Shown one piece after another: positions 1 through 8,382 of a DNA stretch of 64,000 bases. Position 1 is the stretch's first letter. Each line of letters begins with the position of its first letter. This DNA comes from Kosmotoga arenicorallina S304 (GTDB lineage Bacteria; Thermotogota; Thermotogae; Petrotogales; Kosmotogaceae), in assembly GCF_001636545.1 (NCBI RefSeq), contig NZ_JFHK01000007.1, positions 1 to 64,000 of the forward strand, in the 5' to 3' direction. Under the pieces are notes generated by a model. That model was not told where the DNA came from. It worked only from the letters and a program-made list of their open reading frames with translations, and ran no database searches. The position numbers were made by a program, and so were the translations under genes.

Positions 1-335
1 TCAAGTCCTTCTATATCCAAAAAGAGGTTTACAATATCTTTGTTTATCCTGTGAAGAGGCAATTCTCTTACTCTCCTGGATATAGTCTGGAATGGAGGTA
101 TGTTTTTCAAGTCCAGGAGTTCCATGTATTTGGGATTCTTTTCTAAAAAGTCCTTTGCCCTGCGATATGAGACATCGCATAGCTTCAATAAAATGGAAAC
201 TTTCAAGATGCTCTTGTCGGAATAAGCCTTTCTTCTACCTCTGCCTTGTTTGTTAACGAAGTTAGAAGGCAAAAGCTTGTCTAAGTACTCAATAATCTTT
301 ACAATATCGCTTTTTGTAAGTTCTTGTGGTACCAT
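1..335 (-). CDS. IS transposase, N-terminal part (runs off the window)
   Basis: The minus strand reads open from an ATG at 335 to the window edge, about 111 codons with no stop. It begins MVPQELTKSDIVKII and contains a basic stretch (GRGRRKAYSDKS) and the segment PPFQTISRRVRELP. This resembles the N-terminal region of IS4/IS5-like DDE transposases found in Thermotogae; the catalytic DDE residues would lie outside the window. The ribosome binding site AGGAGG is 341-350 on the minus strand. Start codon and ribosome binding site can each pair with sequence nearer the IS end. The family assignment is by general resemblance only. Confidence 0.7.
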   Translation of the reverse strand, partial: MVPQELTKSDIVKIIEYLDKLLPSNFVNKQGRGRRKAYSDKSILKVSILLKLCDVSYRRAKDFLEKNPKYMELLDLKNIPPFQTISRRVRELPLHRINKDIVNLFLDIEGL

Positions 336-402
336 TTATTTGGGCCTCCTTTCTTATGTTGGGATATTTCAATGGTACCACCATTGGAATTTGGGAGGCC
401 CA
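326..402 (-). promoter_or_regulatory. Interleaved complementary arms over transposase RBS and start codon
   Basis: Two pairs of exact complementary arms cross each other. The 9-mer at 394-402 is complementary to 341-349, which holds the ribosome binding site. The 11-mer at 371-381 is complementary to 326-336, which holds the start codon. A transcript entering from outside the element would contain both upstream arms and could fold as two alternative hairpins or a pseudoknot that blocks translation. That resembles the known protection of IS10 and IS50 against read-through transcripts. Confidence 0.5.
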
Positions 403-460
403 CTTTTTTCGCGACACCCTATATTCAATTAAGCAGTTCATATTTAGTCATAAAGCAACA

Positions 461-488
461 AAAAAGCGGGATACGATATCCCGCTTTT
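461..488. terminator. Bidirectional rho-independent terminator
   Basis: A stem pairs GCGGGATA (466-473) with TATCCCGC (477-484) around a CGA loop. An A-run on the left and a T-run on the right give a U-tract in both directions. It ends the minus-strand VWA lipoprotein gene and shields it from the IS. Confidence 0.85.
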
Positions 489-505
489 GAATTAACGCGT
501 TATCA

Positions 506-1609
506 TCAGTAAGTAACGCCAACAAGATGCTTTTGACCCTGAGTGGTATCTGGTAATTCGATATAAAGATCAAGGTTATGAGGGTCATCATATGACTTCG
601 TCTCAAAGAATACAAGCCACGAGGAGAGTATGTATTCTGTAATTCCAATAGTTGATAGATCGGGCTCCCCCATAGGATCCTGATAAATTATCAAGCCGCC
701 TGTGAGATCTACGATCTCTCGTGGATCACCTGGATGAGTGAAATCTGTATCACCCACAAAATAATAATCACCCGTAGAAGCAATTATATGTACTGTTGCG
801 TAACCCAATATAGTACTTATAACGTCTGCTTTGGTGTATTTTGGATCAAAGTCATTTGACGGGGGATATGGCCAAGGAACTGTTGGTGGTTGATCGCCAG
901 TGTAATGGCTCCAGGCATCTGTAAGCCATATGATTACCCTTTGTGAACCGGAGCGCCAGGACATGTTGTCCCAGGCAAACATTATAGCCCCATAGGCATT
1001 CTCAGGGCCATCAGCTCCCCAGCCCACATCCAGGTCTTGAGTGTAAGAGGCGGCTGTTGTTGGATCAACCAGACCAAGATAAGGCGGATCAAACCCTATG
1101 TTATCAGTTGAAGTAGGTGATGCGGGGACATAATCTCCATAGGGAACTATCCCAACTTTTACATCAAGCCCTGCGTCTTCCAAATCTTGCAAAAAGTTCA
1201 TCATGCTGTTCTTAACCCCTTGAATTTCTGTTCCCATGCTCCCGGTTACATCAACCAGGAAAACTATGTCTGCTCCAATACGAACCTCGCTTTCCTTTAC
1301 CATTACAAAGCCCTGAGCCTTTCCGTCTTCAAAGAGAAGAAGGTTGTCAGGAGTTAAATTGCCCGCATAATCTTTAATAACCATTCTCAGTTTTACCGGC
1401 ATAGCGGTATCCACGGGGTTGATTATAGGGACGCTCACAGGGAGTCTGTCGACAGAAACAAAGATAGCAAGGTCGTTTCCCCACAGAACAGGAATTTTGA
1501 CTCCTATCGGGTCAAGAGGAATTGCAAGCGGAAGAACTGGTATGATTCCACAGGAGGCCAATATGAGAGCTATAACCGAAATGATTATCAATTTAGTCAT
1601 AATCTTCAT
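506..1609 (-). CDS. VWA-domain lipoprotein
   Basis: About 367 residues. The N-terminus has a lipoprotein signal peptide with lipobox LASC at about residues 16-19, so the mature protein is probably membrane-anchored outside the cytoplasm. A von Willebrand A domain follows from about residue 110, with the metal-site motif DVTGSMG. This fold normally binds Mg2+ and mediates protein-protein contacts; no partner is evident. The ATG at 1609 is preferred over a GTG at 1618 because AGGAGG lies 8 nt upstream of it. The ribosome binding site overlaps the stop of the upstream gene, so the two genes are probably co-transcribed and coupled. Confidence 0.85.
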   Translation of the reverse strand: MKIMTKLIIISVIALILASCGIIPVLPLAIPLDPIGVKIPVLWGNDLAIFVSVDRLPVSVPIINPVDTAMPVKLRMVIKDYAGNLTPDNLLLFEDGKAQGFVMVKESEVRIGADIVFLVDVTGSMGTEIQGVKNSMMNFLQDLEDAGLDVKVGIVPYGDYVPASPTSTDNIGFDPPYLGLVDPTTAASYTQDLDVGWGADGPENAYGAIMFAWDNMSWRSGSQRVIIWLTDAWSHYTGDQPPTVPWPYPPSNDFDPKYTKADVISTILGYATVHIIASTGDYYFVGDTDFTHPGDPREIVDLTGGLIIYQDPMGEPDLSTIGITEYILSSWLVFFETKSYDDPHNLDLYIELPDTTQGQKHLVGVTY

Positions 1610-1621
1610 CCGGATCACCTC

Positions 1622-2128
1622 CTAAAACTCCAGCCCTGCACCGATGTGCAGGCTGAAGACGCCGGACCAACCAATCATGTATGGCCCACCTGAAAGACCT
1701 CCAATGGTCATCACTTCTCCAAATACATTAATGAAATTCATCAACAGTAAATTGACCCCCAGTTTTACATGAAATGCCCTGTCTGAGTAGAGAATAAAGA
1801 GAGAATCTCTAAAATCGGCGAGTAGAATAAGTCCTATTCCGGCATAAAGCGAAAGATCGCTATCAAGCTGGAAATTCAATAATAAAGTTGGATCAATTTC
1901 CATTACAGAAAAGGCTGCCCAGTCAAGATATGGTATATCTGATACCGAGGCGATTGGAATAAAACCGTTCACTTCCGCTCTAAAAGTGCCATCGCCGATT
2001 TGGACGCCAATGCCAAGAATCTGCCTGTTCAACCCACCAAGCTCACTGCCTATTAAGCCATGCACGCTTAATGAAAAAGCCGCTGCAGCGAGCAGAATAA
2101 CAAGCAGAATAGCAAATTTTCGCACCAT
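1622..2128 (-). CDS. Small secreted protein, possible outer-envelope beta-barrel
   Basis: 168 residues with a clear signal peptide (hydrophobic core about residues 5-18). The rest consists of alternating polar/hydrophobic strands rich in Gly, Phe and Leu, ending in Gly-Leu-Glu-Phe. A terminal Phe and amphipathic strands are typical of small outer-membrane barrels, but I do not recognise a named family. The ATG at 2128 follows GGGAGGTG with good spacing; a GTG at 2134 is the alternative. It is first in an operon with the VWA lipoprotein, which suggests both act at the toga or outer envelope. Confidence 0.7.
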   Translation of the reverse strand: MVRKFAILLVILLAAAAFSLSVHGLIGSELGGLNRQILGIGVQIGDGTFRAEVNGFIPIASVSDIPYLDWAAFSVMEIDPTLLLNFQLDSDLSLYAGIGLILLADFRDSLFILYSDRAFHVKLGVNLLLMNFINVFGEVMTIGGLSGGPYMIGWSGVFSLHIGAGLEF

Positions 2129-2150
2129 ACTCACACCTCCCTCAGTTCAC

Positions 2151-2179
2151 ATTGTATCAGTCGTATGTGCATATTCGAA
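2151..2179 (-). promoter_or_regulatory. Putative promoter of the envelope-protein operon
   Basis: On the minus strand, TTCGAA (2174-2179) and TACAAT (2151-2156) are separated by 17 bp, about 20 bp before the start codon. The -35 match is imperfect. Confidence 0.45.
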
Positions 2180-2316
2180 TTAAAGAGAGAAGTTAGAAGT
2201 TAACTGTTGTTGGAAGTTTTACGAAGAAACATTTTCTAATTCAGGTAATGCAAATCACAGTTTTATTTAATAAAGATAGTACAGTCGTATGTATTAAATA
2301 TTAGTTATCCAAATCA

Positions 2317-2345
2317 AAAGAAAAACGGCGCTGATATGCGCCGTT
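2317..2345 (-). terminator. Terminator of tRNA-Pro
   Basis: ACGGCGC (2325-2331) pairs with GCGCCGT (2338-2344). On the minus strand the stem is followed by TTTTTCTTTT. It lies directly downstream of the tRNA 3' end. Confidence 0.85.
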
Positions 2346-2349
2346 AACC

Positions 2350-2425
2350 TGGTCGGGGCGACTGGACTTGAACCAGCGACCTTCTGCGCCCCATGCAGAC
2401 ACGCTTCCATCTGCGCTACGCCCCG
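2350..2425 (-). tRNA. tRNA-Pro (GGG)
   Basis: The minus strand folds as a full cloverleaf with acceptor CGGGGCG/CGCCCCG. The anticodon stem TCTGC/GCAGA encloses a loop whose positions 34-36 are GGG, giving proline codon CCC. The T-arm contains GGTTCAAGT. The discriminator is A and CCA is encoded (2350-2352). A CGGGG start is typical of bacterial tRNA-Pro. Confidence 0.95.
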
Positions 2426-2434
2426 CCAATTTGA

Positions 2435-2463
2435 ATTTTAGCACAGAAGAGGGGTACTTTCAA
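2435..2463 (-). promoter_or_regulatory. Promoter of tRNA-Pro
   Basis: TTGAAA (2458-2463) and TAAAAT (2435-2440) are separated by exactly 17 bp, ending 10 bp before the mature tRNA 5' end. The -35 lies just after the hypA stop codon. Confidence 0.75.
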
Positions 2464-2472
2464 GAGGGAGTT

Positions 2473-2814
2473 CTATTTATAGCTAACGGTTTTGATGTAA
2501 ATCTGATCCCCATCTTTTACCCTTATAGAACCACCACATTCCGGACATCGTGTCTCAAGGTTTTTGGAAAAGAATTCCTTGCCACAGCTGCGACATTGAT
2601 AATGAAGCTCATCGGTGATAAAATCGATTTCCACGTTTTTGAAGTCGGTGTTTTCTTTGATAAGGTCAAAAGCTTCTTTAATATGGCCCTTGTCAACCAT
2701 TGCCAGTTTGCCAACGCCAATGGTTATTTTGCTTATATTTTTTAATTCTTCGGGTGTAATCTTACTTTCAATGTAATGCCTTATCTTCTCTGCAATGGAT
2801 AGTTCATGATGCAT
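2473..2814 (-). CDS. hypA: Hydrogenase nickel incorporation protein HypA
   Basis: 113 residues. It begins Met-His-His-Glu-Leu-Ser-Ile; the N-terminal Met-His is the nickel-binding site in the HypA family. A structural zinc site is formed by CRSC at about 72 and CPEC at about 89. HypA delivers Ni to the large-subunit active site, normally together with the GTPase HypB, which is not encoded in this window. The ATG at 2814 is chosen because GGGAGG precedes it and because the family needs His at position 2. It is the last gene of the hydrogenase run, 14 nt after hypE. Confidence 0.95.
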   Translation of the reverse strand: MHHELSIAEKIRHYIESKITPEELKNISKITIGVGKLAMVDKGHIKEAFDLIKENTDFKNVEIDFITDELHYQCRSCGKEFFSKNLETRCPECGGSIRVKDGDQIYIKTVSYK

Positions 2815-2828
2815 TTCATTTCTCCCTC

Positions 2829-3806
2829 CTAACATATCCTCGGTGTGAGTTCCTCTACAAGCATGGGCAAAACTCGCTCAACACCATATCGATTTTTTAG
2901 CAGCACCCTCGGAATAACTCCCTTCTCACGCACATGGCCAATAAAGGAAGGATAAAAACCCAGATCACCGAGTAATTCCAGAGCTTCCCCGGTATCCCTC
3001 TCGTCGCAAAAAACCACTGCCGTTCCTTCGCAGGCAAGGTAAAGGGGATCAATGCCGAGTATTTCCGATATTGTTTTCACTCCTTCGGGAATGAGCAACA
3101 TGTCTTCGTTGATTACAATGTCGCAGTTTGCGCTTGTTGCTATTTCATTGAGTATCTGGGCTACACCACCACGGGTAGCATCCCTCATGGCTTTAACATT
3201 AAAGCGTTTGACAATTTCAAGAAGAGGGATAAGCGTTCGGCAATCTGAATGGAAGTTAAATTCAAACCCTTTTCTTAATGCCATGATCGTTGCGCCATGG
3301 AGACCTATTGGCCCTGTTACTATCACTGCGTCTCCAGGCTCGATATTGTAAACACTCAACGGCTTTCCAACGCTTTTTCCGAAACATGTGGTGTTGATTA
3401 TTAAGCCATCAACGCTTCCTTTGTTCATGATTTTGGTATCCCCACAGAGCACTTTTAGATTGTTTCCTCTTAATTCGCTGTCAATAGAACTGATAACTTT
3501 TTCAAAAGAGTCAAGCGGAAAGCCTTCTTCCAGAATAATCGAAAGCGTCATGTAAATGGGTTCTGCACCTAACATAACAACATCGTTTACGCTCCCTGTA
3601 ACTGCTAACTTCCCTATGTCGCCACCCGGAAAGAAAAGAGGGTAAATCGTGAAACTGTCGGTACTGACAACATCGACTGATTTCATTATTATGCCGGCAT
3701 CTTCTTCCATTGAAACCACCGAACCGTTCAGATGTTCCTCAATAAACCTCAGGAGTTCTATCTGGCGTTTGCCACTATTATGGTGTATCGTTATCGTTCC
3801 TTTCAT
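2829..3806 (-). CDS. hypE: Hydrogenase expression/formation protein HypE
   Basis: 325 residues, a PurM/AIR-synthase-like ATPase. HypE dehydrates the thiocarbamate on its own C-terminal cysteine to thiocyanate, which supplies the active-site cyanide ligands. The protein ends in the diagnostic Pro-Arg-Ile-Cys, so the acceptor cysteine is present. Near the N-terminus is a GDIGKLAVTGSVNDV segment typical of the ATP-binding fold. The ATG at 3806 follows GGGGGG with 5 nt spacing; an in-frame ATG 33 nt upstream lacks a ribosome binding site. It sits between hypD and hypA. Confidence 0.95.
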   Translation of the reverse strand: MKGTITIHHNSGKRQIELLRFIEEHLNGSVVSMEEDAGIIMKSVDVVSTDSFTIYPLFFPGGDIGKLAVTGSVNDVVMLGAEPIYMTLSIILEEGFPLDSFEKVISSIDSELRGNNLKVLCGDTKIMNKGSVDGLIINTTCFGKSVGKPLSVYNIEPGDAVIVTGPIGLHGATIMALRKGFEFNFHSDCRTLIPLLEIVKRFNVKAMRDATRGGVAQILNEIATSANCDIVINEDMLLIPEGVKTISEILGIDPLYLACEGTAVVFCDERDTGEALELLGDLGFYPSFIGHVREKGVIPRVLLKNRYGVERVLPMLVEELTPRIC

Positions 3807-3844
3807 AATATCCCCCCACAATGAATGAATACATATCAAAAATT

Positions 3845-4867
3845 CTATGCATGAATCTCATTCCTGTATAAGAAAGCAGCGTGGCAAGATCCTTCAGAGG
3901 AAACCATACATGGTCCCATAGGCCTTTCCGGGTTACAGCTTACTCCAAAGAATTCACAATTTTCAGGATCGAGTTTTCCTTTGAGCACCTGTCCACAAGG
4001 GCATTGATCTTTTGAGGATATTTTACTCAATTCAGGATATATTTGCAAAGCGTTTATAACACTGTTTTCTGATTTTAACTTAAAGCCCGAATCTGGAATA
4101 ACCCCAAGCCCTCTCCATTCCGCATTGGATGCCCTAAAAACACTTTTCAACATTTCAATAGCCAGAGGGTTTCCATCAGGCTTAACAGTGGAATAATATG
4201 CGTTAAAAACACCCGAAATACCTGAACTAAGCATTTCATACATCTTTTCAAGGGCAAAAACAAGCAATTCCCTTGTGAATCCAGCTATTACAAAAGGTTT
4301 CTCGAACTTTTCAGAAAGTTTTTTGAAAGGCAATTCTCCTATGATTGTTGCAACATGCCCCGGGCACAGAAATCCATCTATCGCACAATCTGGATCTTCT
4401 AAAAGCGCTTCTATTGCTGGCGGAATGCGCTTTAAGAGATTGAATATATAGAGATTTTCAATGGACGCGCTTTCGATTTCTTTGATCAAACTTGCTACAA
4501 GTGGGGCTGTTGTTTCAAAGCCTATTGCAGCAAAGACAGCTCCTTCAGTGGGATCTTTCCTCATATCTTCGATAATATCGATGGGATTATAAACTTCCCT
4601 CACATCCGCCCCAAGTGCTTTCTTTTCTCTCAAAGTTCCAGAGGTTCCCGGGACTTTCATCAAATCGCCAAAAGTGTATATGCGAATTCCAAGATCGCAC
4701 AGATATATCAGCCTGTCGATATCGCTTTGTGAGGTAACACAAACAGGGCACCCGGGTCCGCTTATCAATTTCATCTTATTTCGATAGACTTCTCTCAAAC
4801 CATATTGCATAAGAGCATGGGTATGCGTACCACAAACTTCCATGACATTGAACAGTCTATTTCCCAA
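3845..4867 (-). CDS. hypD: Hydrogenase formation protein HypD
   Basis: 340 residues. It carries the HypD signatures CGTHTH (about 12-17) and GPGCPVC (about 37-43), and a C-terminal cysteine cluster (CPCG, FFGVSC, MGPCMVS, GSCHA) that binds a [4Fe-4S] cluster. HypD and HypC form the scaffold on which Fe(CN)2CO is assembled. The start is TTG at 4867, preceded by GGGAGA; the N-terminus is short for the family. It overlaps the hypC stop by 11 nt, indicating translational coupling. Confidence 0.95.
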   Translation of the reverse strand: MGNRLFNVMEVCGTHTHALMQYGLREVYRNKMKLISGPGCPVCVTSQSDIDRLIYLCDLGIRIYTFGDLMKVPGTSGTLREKKALGADVREVYNPIDIIEDMRKDPTEGAVFAAIGFETTAPLVASLIKEIESASIENLYIFNLLKRIPPAIEALLEDPDCAIDGFLCPGHVATIIGELPFKKLSEKFEKPFVIAGFTRELLVFALEKMYEMLSSGISGVFNAYYSTVKPDGNPLAIEMLKSVFRASNAEWRGLGVIPDSGFKLKSENSVINALQIYPELSKISSKDQCPCGQVLKGKLDPENCEFFGVSCNPERPMGPCMVSSEGSCHAAFLYRNEIHA

Positions 4868-5081
4868 GATATTCTCCCAGCCTTTCCGCCGCTTTTTCTA
4901 TTTCCATTGCCGAATCAACATCTACCTTCTGGATAGCAAAACCCGCATGAACGAGCACATAATCTCCCCTCTTCAAATCTTTTATAAGTCTCACATCAAT
5001 TTCCAGCTTTACGCCAGATTTTTCCGCTAACGCTTTGTTACCCTTTATCTCAATTATTTTGAGTGGTACAGCCAGGCACAT
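4857..5081 (-). CDS. hypC: Hydrogenase assembly chaperone HypC
   Basis: 74 residues starting Met-Cys-Leu-Ala-Val-Pro. Cys2 is the essential iron-ligand and HypD-binding residue of HypC/HupF proteins. The ATG at 5081 is the only start that places the cysteine at position 2; upstream in-frame codons add eight residues. The gene begins 5 nt after the hypF stop and overlaps hypD. As a chaperone it also escorts the hydrogenase large subunit, here probably MbhL encoded in the same operon. Confidence 0.95.
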   Translation of the reverse strand: MCLAVPLKIIEIKGNKALAEKSGVKLEIDVRLIKDLKRGDYVLVHAGFAIQKVDVDSAMEIEKAAERLGEYLGK

Positions 5082-5085
5082 ATCA

Positions 5086-7320
5086 TCACCCCGATTCATT
5101 TTCATTCATCAAATAGAAATATCCTTGCCCCAGGGCAATCCCTTCATCACCTGGTGAAACATGCTCATTTACATACACCATAAAACCGGATTCCTTGAGG
5201 GCTTTTAAACACATTGACAGAAGAAGACTGTTTTGGAAAACACCGCCAGATAGGCATACATTATTTTCTCCATTTTCTTCCCTTATCTTTTTGCAGAGCT
5301 CAAGCACTGCTTTTGATAGCATCTTATGAAAGGCACATGCAAGCTCTTCGATTGATGCTCCATTCCCTCTTTTCAAGGCTATGATTTTTTCAATACCATT
5401 TCTCAAATCTATTTCCCACGAATTTTCTCTCCTGGCAAGCTCAAAGGGAAGCTCAATACTGCATGGCATTGCTGAAATCGCTATACTTTCAAGTTTCATG
5501 GCTGCTTCAGCTTCATATGTATTGTAATTGCATATGTCCAGAAGAGAAGAAACTGCATCGAACAACCTGCCAGCAGATGTCGTTAACACTTCAGCTGCTC
5601 CTATCATTTTTATTACATCCTCCGTCAAAGGTTCGCCTATATCATGGAGATACGACTCAGCCATTAAGCCTGGAAATCTGGCTGCCTTTTCGCCTCCTGG
5701 CATTAAAACCTGTCTTAAATGGCCTTTCCTTTTCCAGTTTGCACCTTTGATCAGAAAAAATTCCCCTCCCCAGACCGTTCCGTCAGTGCCGTAGCCGGTC
5801 CCATCAAAGGAAACACCTATACAATTTTTCAACCCGTGTTCAGCCATTACGCTGTAAACATGAGCAATATGATGTTGGCATTCAACAAGTTTCGCTCCCT
5901 TTTTTTGTGCTATAAATTCGCCCAGCAATTTAGAGAAGTATTCAGGATGCTTATCAACCACAACAACGTCTGGTTTAAGGTCAAAAAGTTTTTCAAACCT
6001 CTCGGCCATCAAAAGGTACTGATCTTGATTTAATTTGAACTGAAGATCTCCAAAGTACTGCGAAGGATAAAACAAATCCCCTTTTATATAGCCAAAAACT
6101 GCTTTCAAATCAGCTCCAGCGCAAAAAATCTTCGAAGAGGAGTAATAAGGAAGTGATATCACTTCAGGCACAAAGCCCCGGGACCTCCTTATAAAAACTT
6201 TTTTTCCATCGATTACTTTCAGAACAGAATCATCGCAGCGATTTAGAATTTTTCTATCATGGAGGAGCAAAGCGTCACATATTCTGCTGAGTTTTTCCCT
6301 GGCCTCGCTGTTGCCTGCACAAAGCATTTCACCGGAAAGGTTCCCGCTTGTCGCGACCAATACCGGGAATTCCTGAAGAAGTAGATAATGTATCCCCGTG
6401 TAAGGAAGCATCACACCGATCCGATCGATTTCCGGTGCAACAAACCTGAAGGCATCTCCTTTTTTCTTCAAAAGGACTATGGGTCTGGCAGGTGACAGCA
6501 ACAGTTCTTCCTCCTGTGAAGATATTTCGGCAAATTCCTTAACGGTTTCCAGGTCTTTTGCCATCAAGGCAAAGGGTTTAAAAGGTCGCTCTTTCAGTTC
6601 TCTCAGCTTTTTTACCGCTTTTTCGTTGCAGGGGTCACATACCAGGTGAAATCCTCCTATACCTTTAACGGCAAGGATTTTTCCTTTATAAATGAGCTCT
6701 TTTGCTTTTTGAATAACATTTTCAGAAATTTGCTTTTCCTCTTTAGTCTCAAGCCAATAGTGAGGTCCACACCTATCGCAGCAATTTGTTTGCGCGTGGT
6801 ATCTTCTATCTGAGATGCAAGTGTATTCTGTCTGGCATTCAGGGCACATCTGGAAGTCTTTCATGGTGGTATAAGGCCTATCATAGGGAATACTTCCTAT
6901 TATGCTGAAACGAGGGCCGCAGTGGCTACAGCTTATGAATGGATAAAGATATCTTCTGTCCTCAGGGTCAAACATCTCTCGCAAACAATCATCACAAAGG
7001 GCAATATCCGGGGGAATTAATGCAGTTATTTCGCCGCTTTTTTTGCTTGGCTTTATAACAAATCCATGATGAATTCCATTTTCCCTTCGAATTTTTCTTA
7101 TACTTGTTTCAATAATCCTCGATGGTGCTGGCTTTTCCGCATGCAGCCTATCAAGAAAAATTTCAAGCGTTTTTTCATCGCAAAAGAGGCCAATTTCAAC
7201 CCCTGCTTCACAATTTTCAACGTATCCATCAAGGCTTAGTTCTTTCGCAAGCCTTGCTACAAAAGGCCTGAAACCAACTCCCTGGACAATCCCTCTGATT
7301 TTTAATCTGTATTCTTGCAT
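5086..7320 (-). CDS. hypF: Carbamoyltransferase HypF
   Basis: 744 residues, the normal length. Domains in order: acylphosphatase-like (GIVQGVGFRPF at about 10-20), two zinc-finger units (CDDC/CSHCG near 110-135, CPEC/CDRCG near 160-185), a YrdC-like nucleotide domain (about 200-380) and a Kae1/TobZ-like carbamoyltransferase domain with a His-His-Ile-Ala-His metal motif around 480. HypF uses carbamoyl phosphate and ATP to carbamoylate the HypE C-terminal cysteine. Its start overlaps the end of the maturation protease gene by 19 nt. Confidence 0.95.
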   Translation of the reverse strand: MQEYRLKIRGIVQGVGFRPFVARLAKELSLDGYVENCEAGVEIGLFCDEKTLEIFLDRLHAEKPAPSRIIETSIRKIRRENGIHHGFVIKPSKKSGEITALIPPDIALCDDCLREMFDPEDRRYLYPFISCSHCGPRFSIIGSIPYDRPYTTMKDFQMCPECQTEYTCISDRRYHAQTNCCDRCGPHYWLETKEEKQISENVIQKAKELIYKGKILAVKGIGGFHLVCDPCNEKAVKKLRELKERPFKPFALMAKDLETVKEFAEISSQEEELLLSPARPIVLLKKKGDAFRFVAPEIDRIGVMLPYTGIHYLLLQEFPVLVATSGNLSGEMLCAGNSEAREKLSRICDALLLHDRKILNRCDDSVLKVIDGKKVFIRRSRGFVPEVISLPYYSSSKIFCAGADLKAVFGYIKGDLFYPSQYFGDLQFKLNQDQYLLMAERFEKLFDLKPDVVVVDKHPEYFSKLLGEFIAQKKGAKLVECQHHIAHVYSVMAEHGLKNCIGVSFDGTGYGTDGTVWGGEFFLIKGANWKRKGHLRQVLMPGGEKAARFPGLMAESYLHDIGEPLTEDVIKMIGAAEVLTTSAGRLFDAVSSLLDICNYNTYEAEAAMKLESIAISAMPCSIELPFELARRENSWEIDLRNGIEKIIALKRGNGASIEELACAFHKMLSKAVLELCKKIREENGENNVCLSGGVFQNSLLLSMCLKALKESGFMVYVNEHVSPGDEGIALGQGYFYLMNENESG

Positions 7321-7787
7321 GCCTTTTCAAATCTCCTGAAAATAAAATCTGCGCGCCCTTTTGCTTTTTTAGTTAGCTCAACTCCCACTTCCAGCTTCTC
7401 CGGTTTTATGCCTATCAGGAAAAACCTGACCTGTCTGCGGGATTTTAGATATTTTATGAATGTGGAAATGCCAAAGGTGTGCGTGGAAAAGCTGAAGTCT
7501 TTTATCTCGTCTTCACAAAATATCCTGACTTCTTCACTCATTCCCTGAACAGAGTCTATAAAAACGATAATTCTTGATTTAGAGTTGAGAAGCTTTCCGA
7601 GGTAGTTTTCAGGATTTCGATAACATTTGAGCAAATTCCAATGTGGAGGGAGTTCAAGTTGTTCAAGCAGTTCTATGAGATAAACGCCAACATTATCGTC
7701 ACTTCGCATGGGATTACCGAGTCCCACTAAGAGAGCTTCTTTATCAATCAAATACTCAAGAAATAATGAAAGCTCATTTGAAGGCAT
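7302..7787 (-). CDS. Hydrogenase maturation protease (HycI/HybD family)
   Basis: About 161 residues from the ATG at 7787. The motif LLVGLGNPMRSDDNVG near the N-terminus is the peptidase A31 signature, and the Asp serves as a nickel ligand and cleavage-site sensor. These enzymes cut the C-terminal tail of the [NiFe] large subunit after Ni insertion. Consistent with this, the large subunit in this operon has about 40 residues after its DPCxxC motif. Starts further upstream add about 15 residues without conservation. It overlaps both neighbours, which fits coupled expression. Confidence 0.85.
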   Translation of the reverse strand: MPSNELSLFLEYLIDKEALLVGLGNPMRSDDNVGVYLIELLEQLELPPHWNLLKCYRNPENYLGKLLNSKSRIIVFIDSVQGMSEEVRIFCEDEIKDFSFSTHTFGISTFIKYLKSRRQVRFFLIGIKPEKLEVGVELTKKAKGRADFIFRRFEKACKNTD

Positions 7788-8382
7788 CCTCGACGACGAC
7801 GAGGTGTCTGCATTTTGGGCAAAGTAATTCAAAATGGTCCTCCCTCCTGACTATCTCTTTTGGCTGGATTTTCGCAGGTTTATTACCCAGCTCAGATTGT
7901 CGGATTAACATAAGGTTAGGGTGACCATATGTATAAGGGCCTAACTTCTTAATGAGCCATTTCAAGTGGTCAACCGTTGCTATAACCGTGCCACATTTTT
8001 CACAGCGAACGAGTTTCTTCTCCACAATGTTATAATTAACTTCATCAGTTCGATCCAAGCTTGCTGTTACATAATCGTTCGTTAATGCTATACCACCATC
8101 TGTTATACACTTTTCTTCACATTGACCGCAGTATATGCAATCAGTATATCGCACAGTTAAAATTCTAACCCCTCTTCTAAGATCATCTTTGAGCTCTATA
8201 GCCTTTGCAGGGCATACTTGAGCACACGCTCCGCAGCCAATACAGATTTCGTCATTGTACCTTGGTTTTCCACGAAATTCTTCAGGAGCTTCATAAGTAG
8301 TAAAGGGATAAGTTGTCGTAAACCTTTTTGAAAGCACATTAGTGATTGCCTCTTTTAATTCCCTAAGCTTTGGTGCTTTCAT
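7774..8382 (-). CDS. mbhN: 2[4Fe-4S] hydrogenase subunit (MbhN/NuoI-like)
   Basis: About 202 residues. Two [4Fe-4S] motifs are visible, CIGCGACAQVCP (about 49-60) and CIYCGQCEEKC (about 82-92). The C-terminal extension has two more CxxC pairs (CEKC and CPKC) that could bind zinc. In group-4 hydrogenases and complex I this subunit passes electrons from ferredoxin to the NuoB-like subunit. Its position after the antiporter genes and before the maturation genes fits the last structural subunit of the complex. Confidence 0.85.
   Translation of the reverse strand: MKAPKLRELKEAITNVLSKRFTTTYPFTTYEAPEEFRGKPRYNDEICIGCGACAQVCPAKAIELKDDLRRGVRILTVRYTDCIYCGQCEEKCITDGGIALTNDYVTASLDRTDEVNYNIVEKKLVRCEKCGTVIATVDHLKWLIKKLGPYTYGHPNLMLIRQSELGNKPAKIQPKEIVRREDHFELLCPKCRHLVVVEDAFK

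Larger units (their letters stand above)
1..419 (-). mobile_element. Insertion sequence, transposase 5' side with terminal sequence
   Basis: The transposase fragment is followed towards the host by about 84 bp of noncoding DNA ending at about 419. Read inward on the minus strand, the presumed tip starts AGGGTGTCGCGAAAAAAGTG, which looks like a terminal inverted repeat. The other end is outside the window, so neither the repeat partner nor a target-site duplication can be confirmed. The host terminator starts about 40 bp away. Confidence 0.55.
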
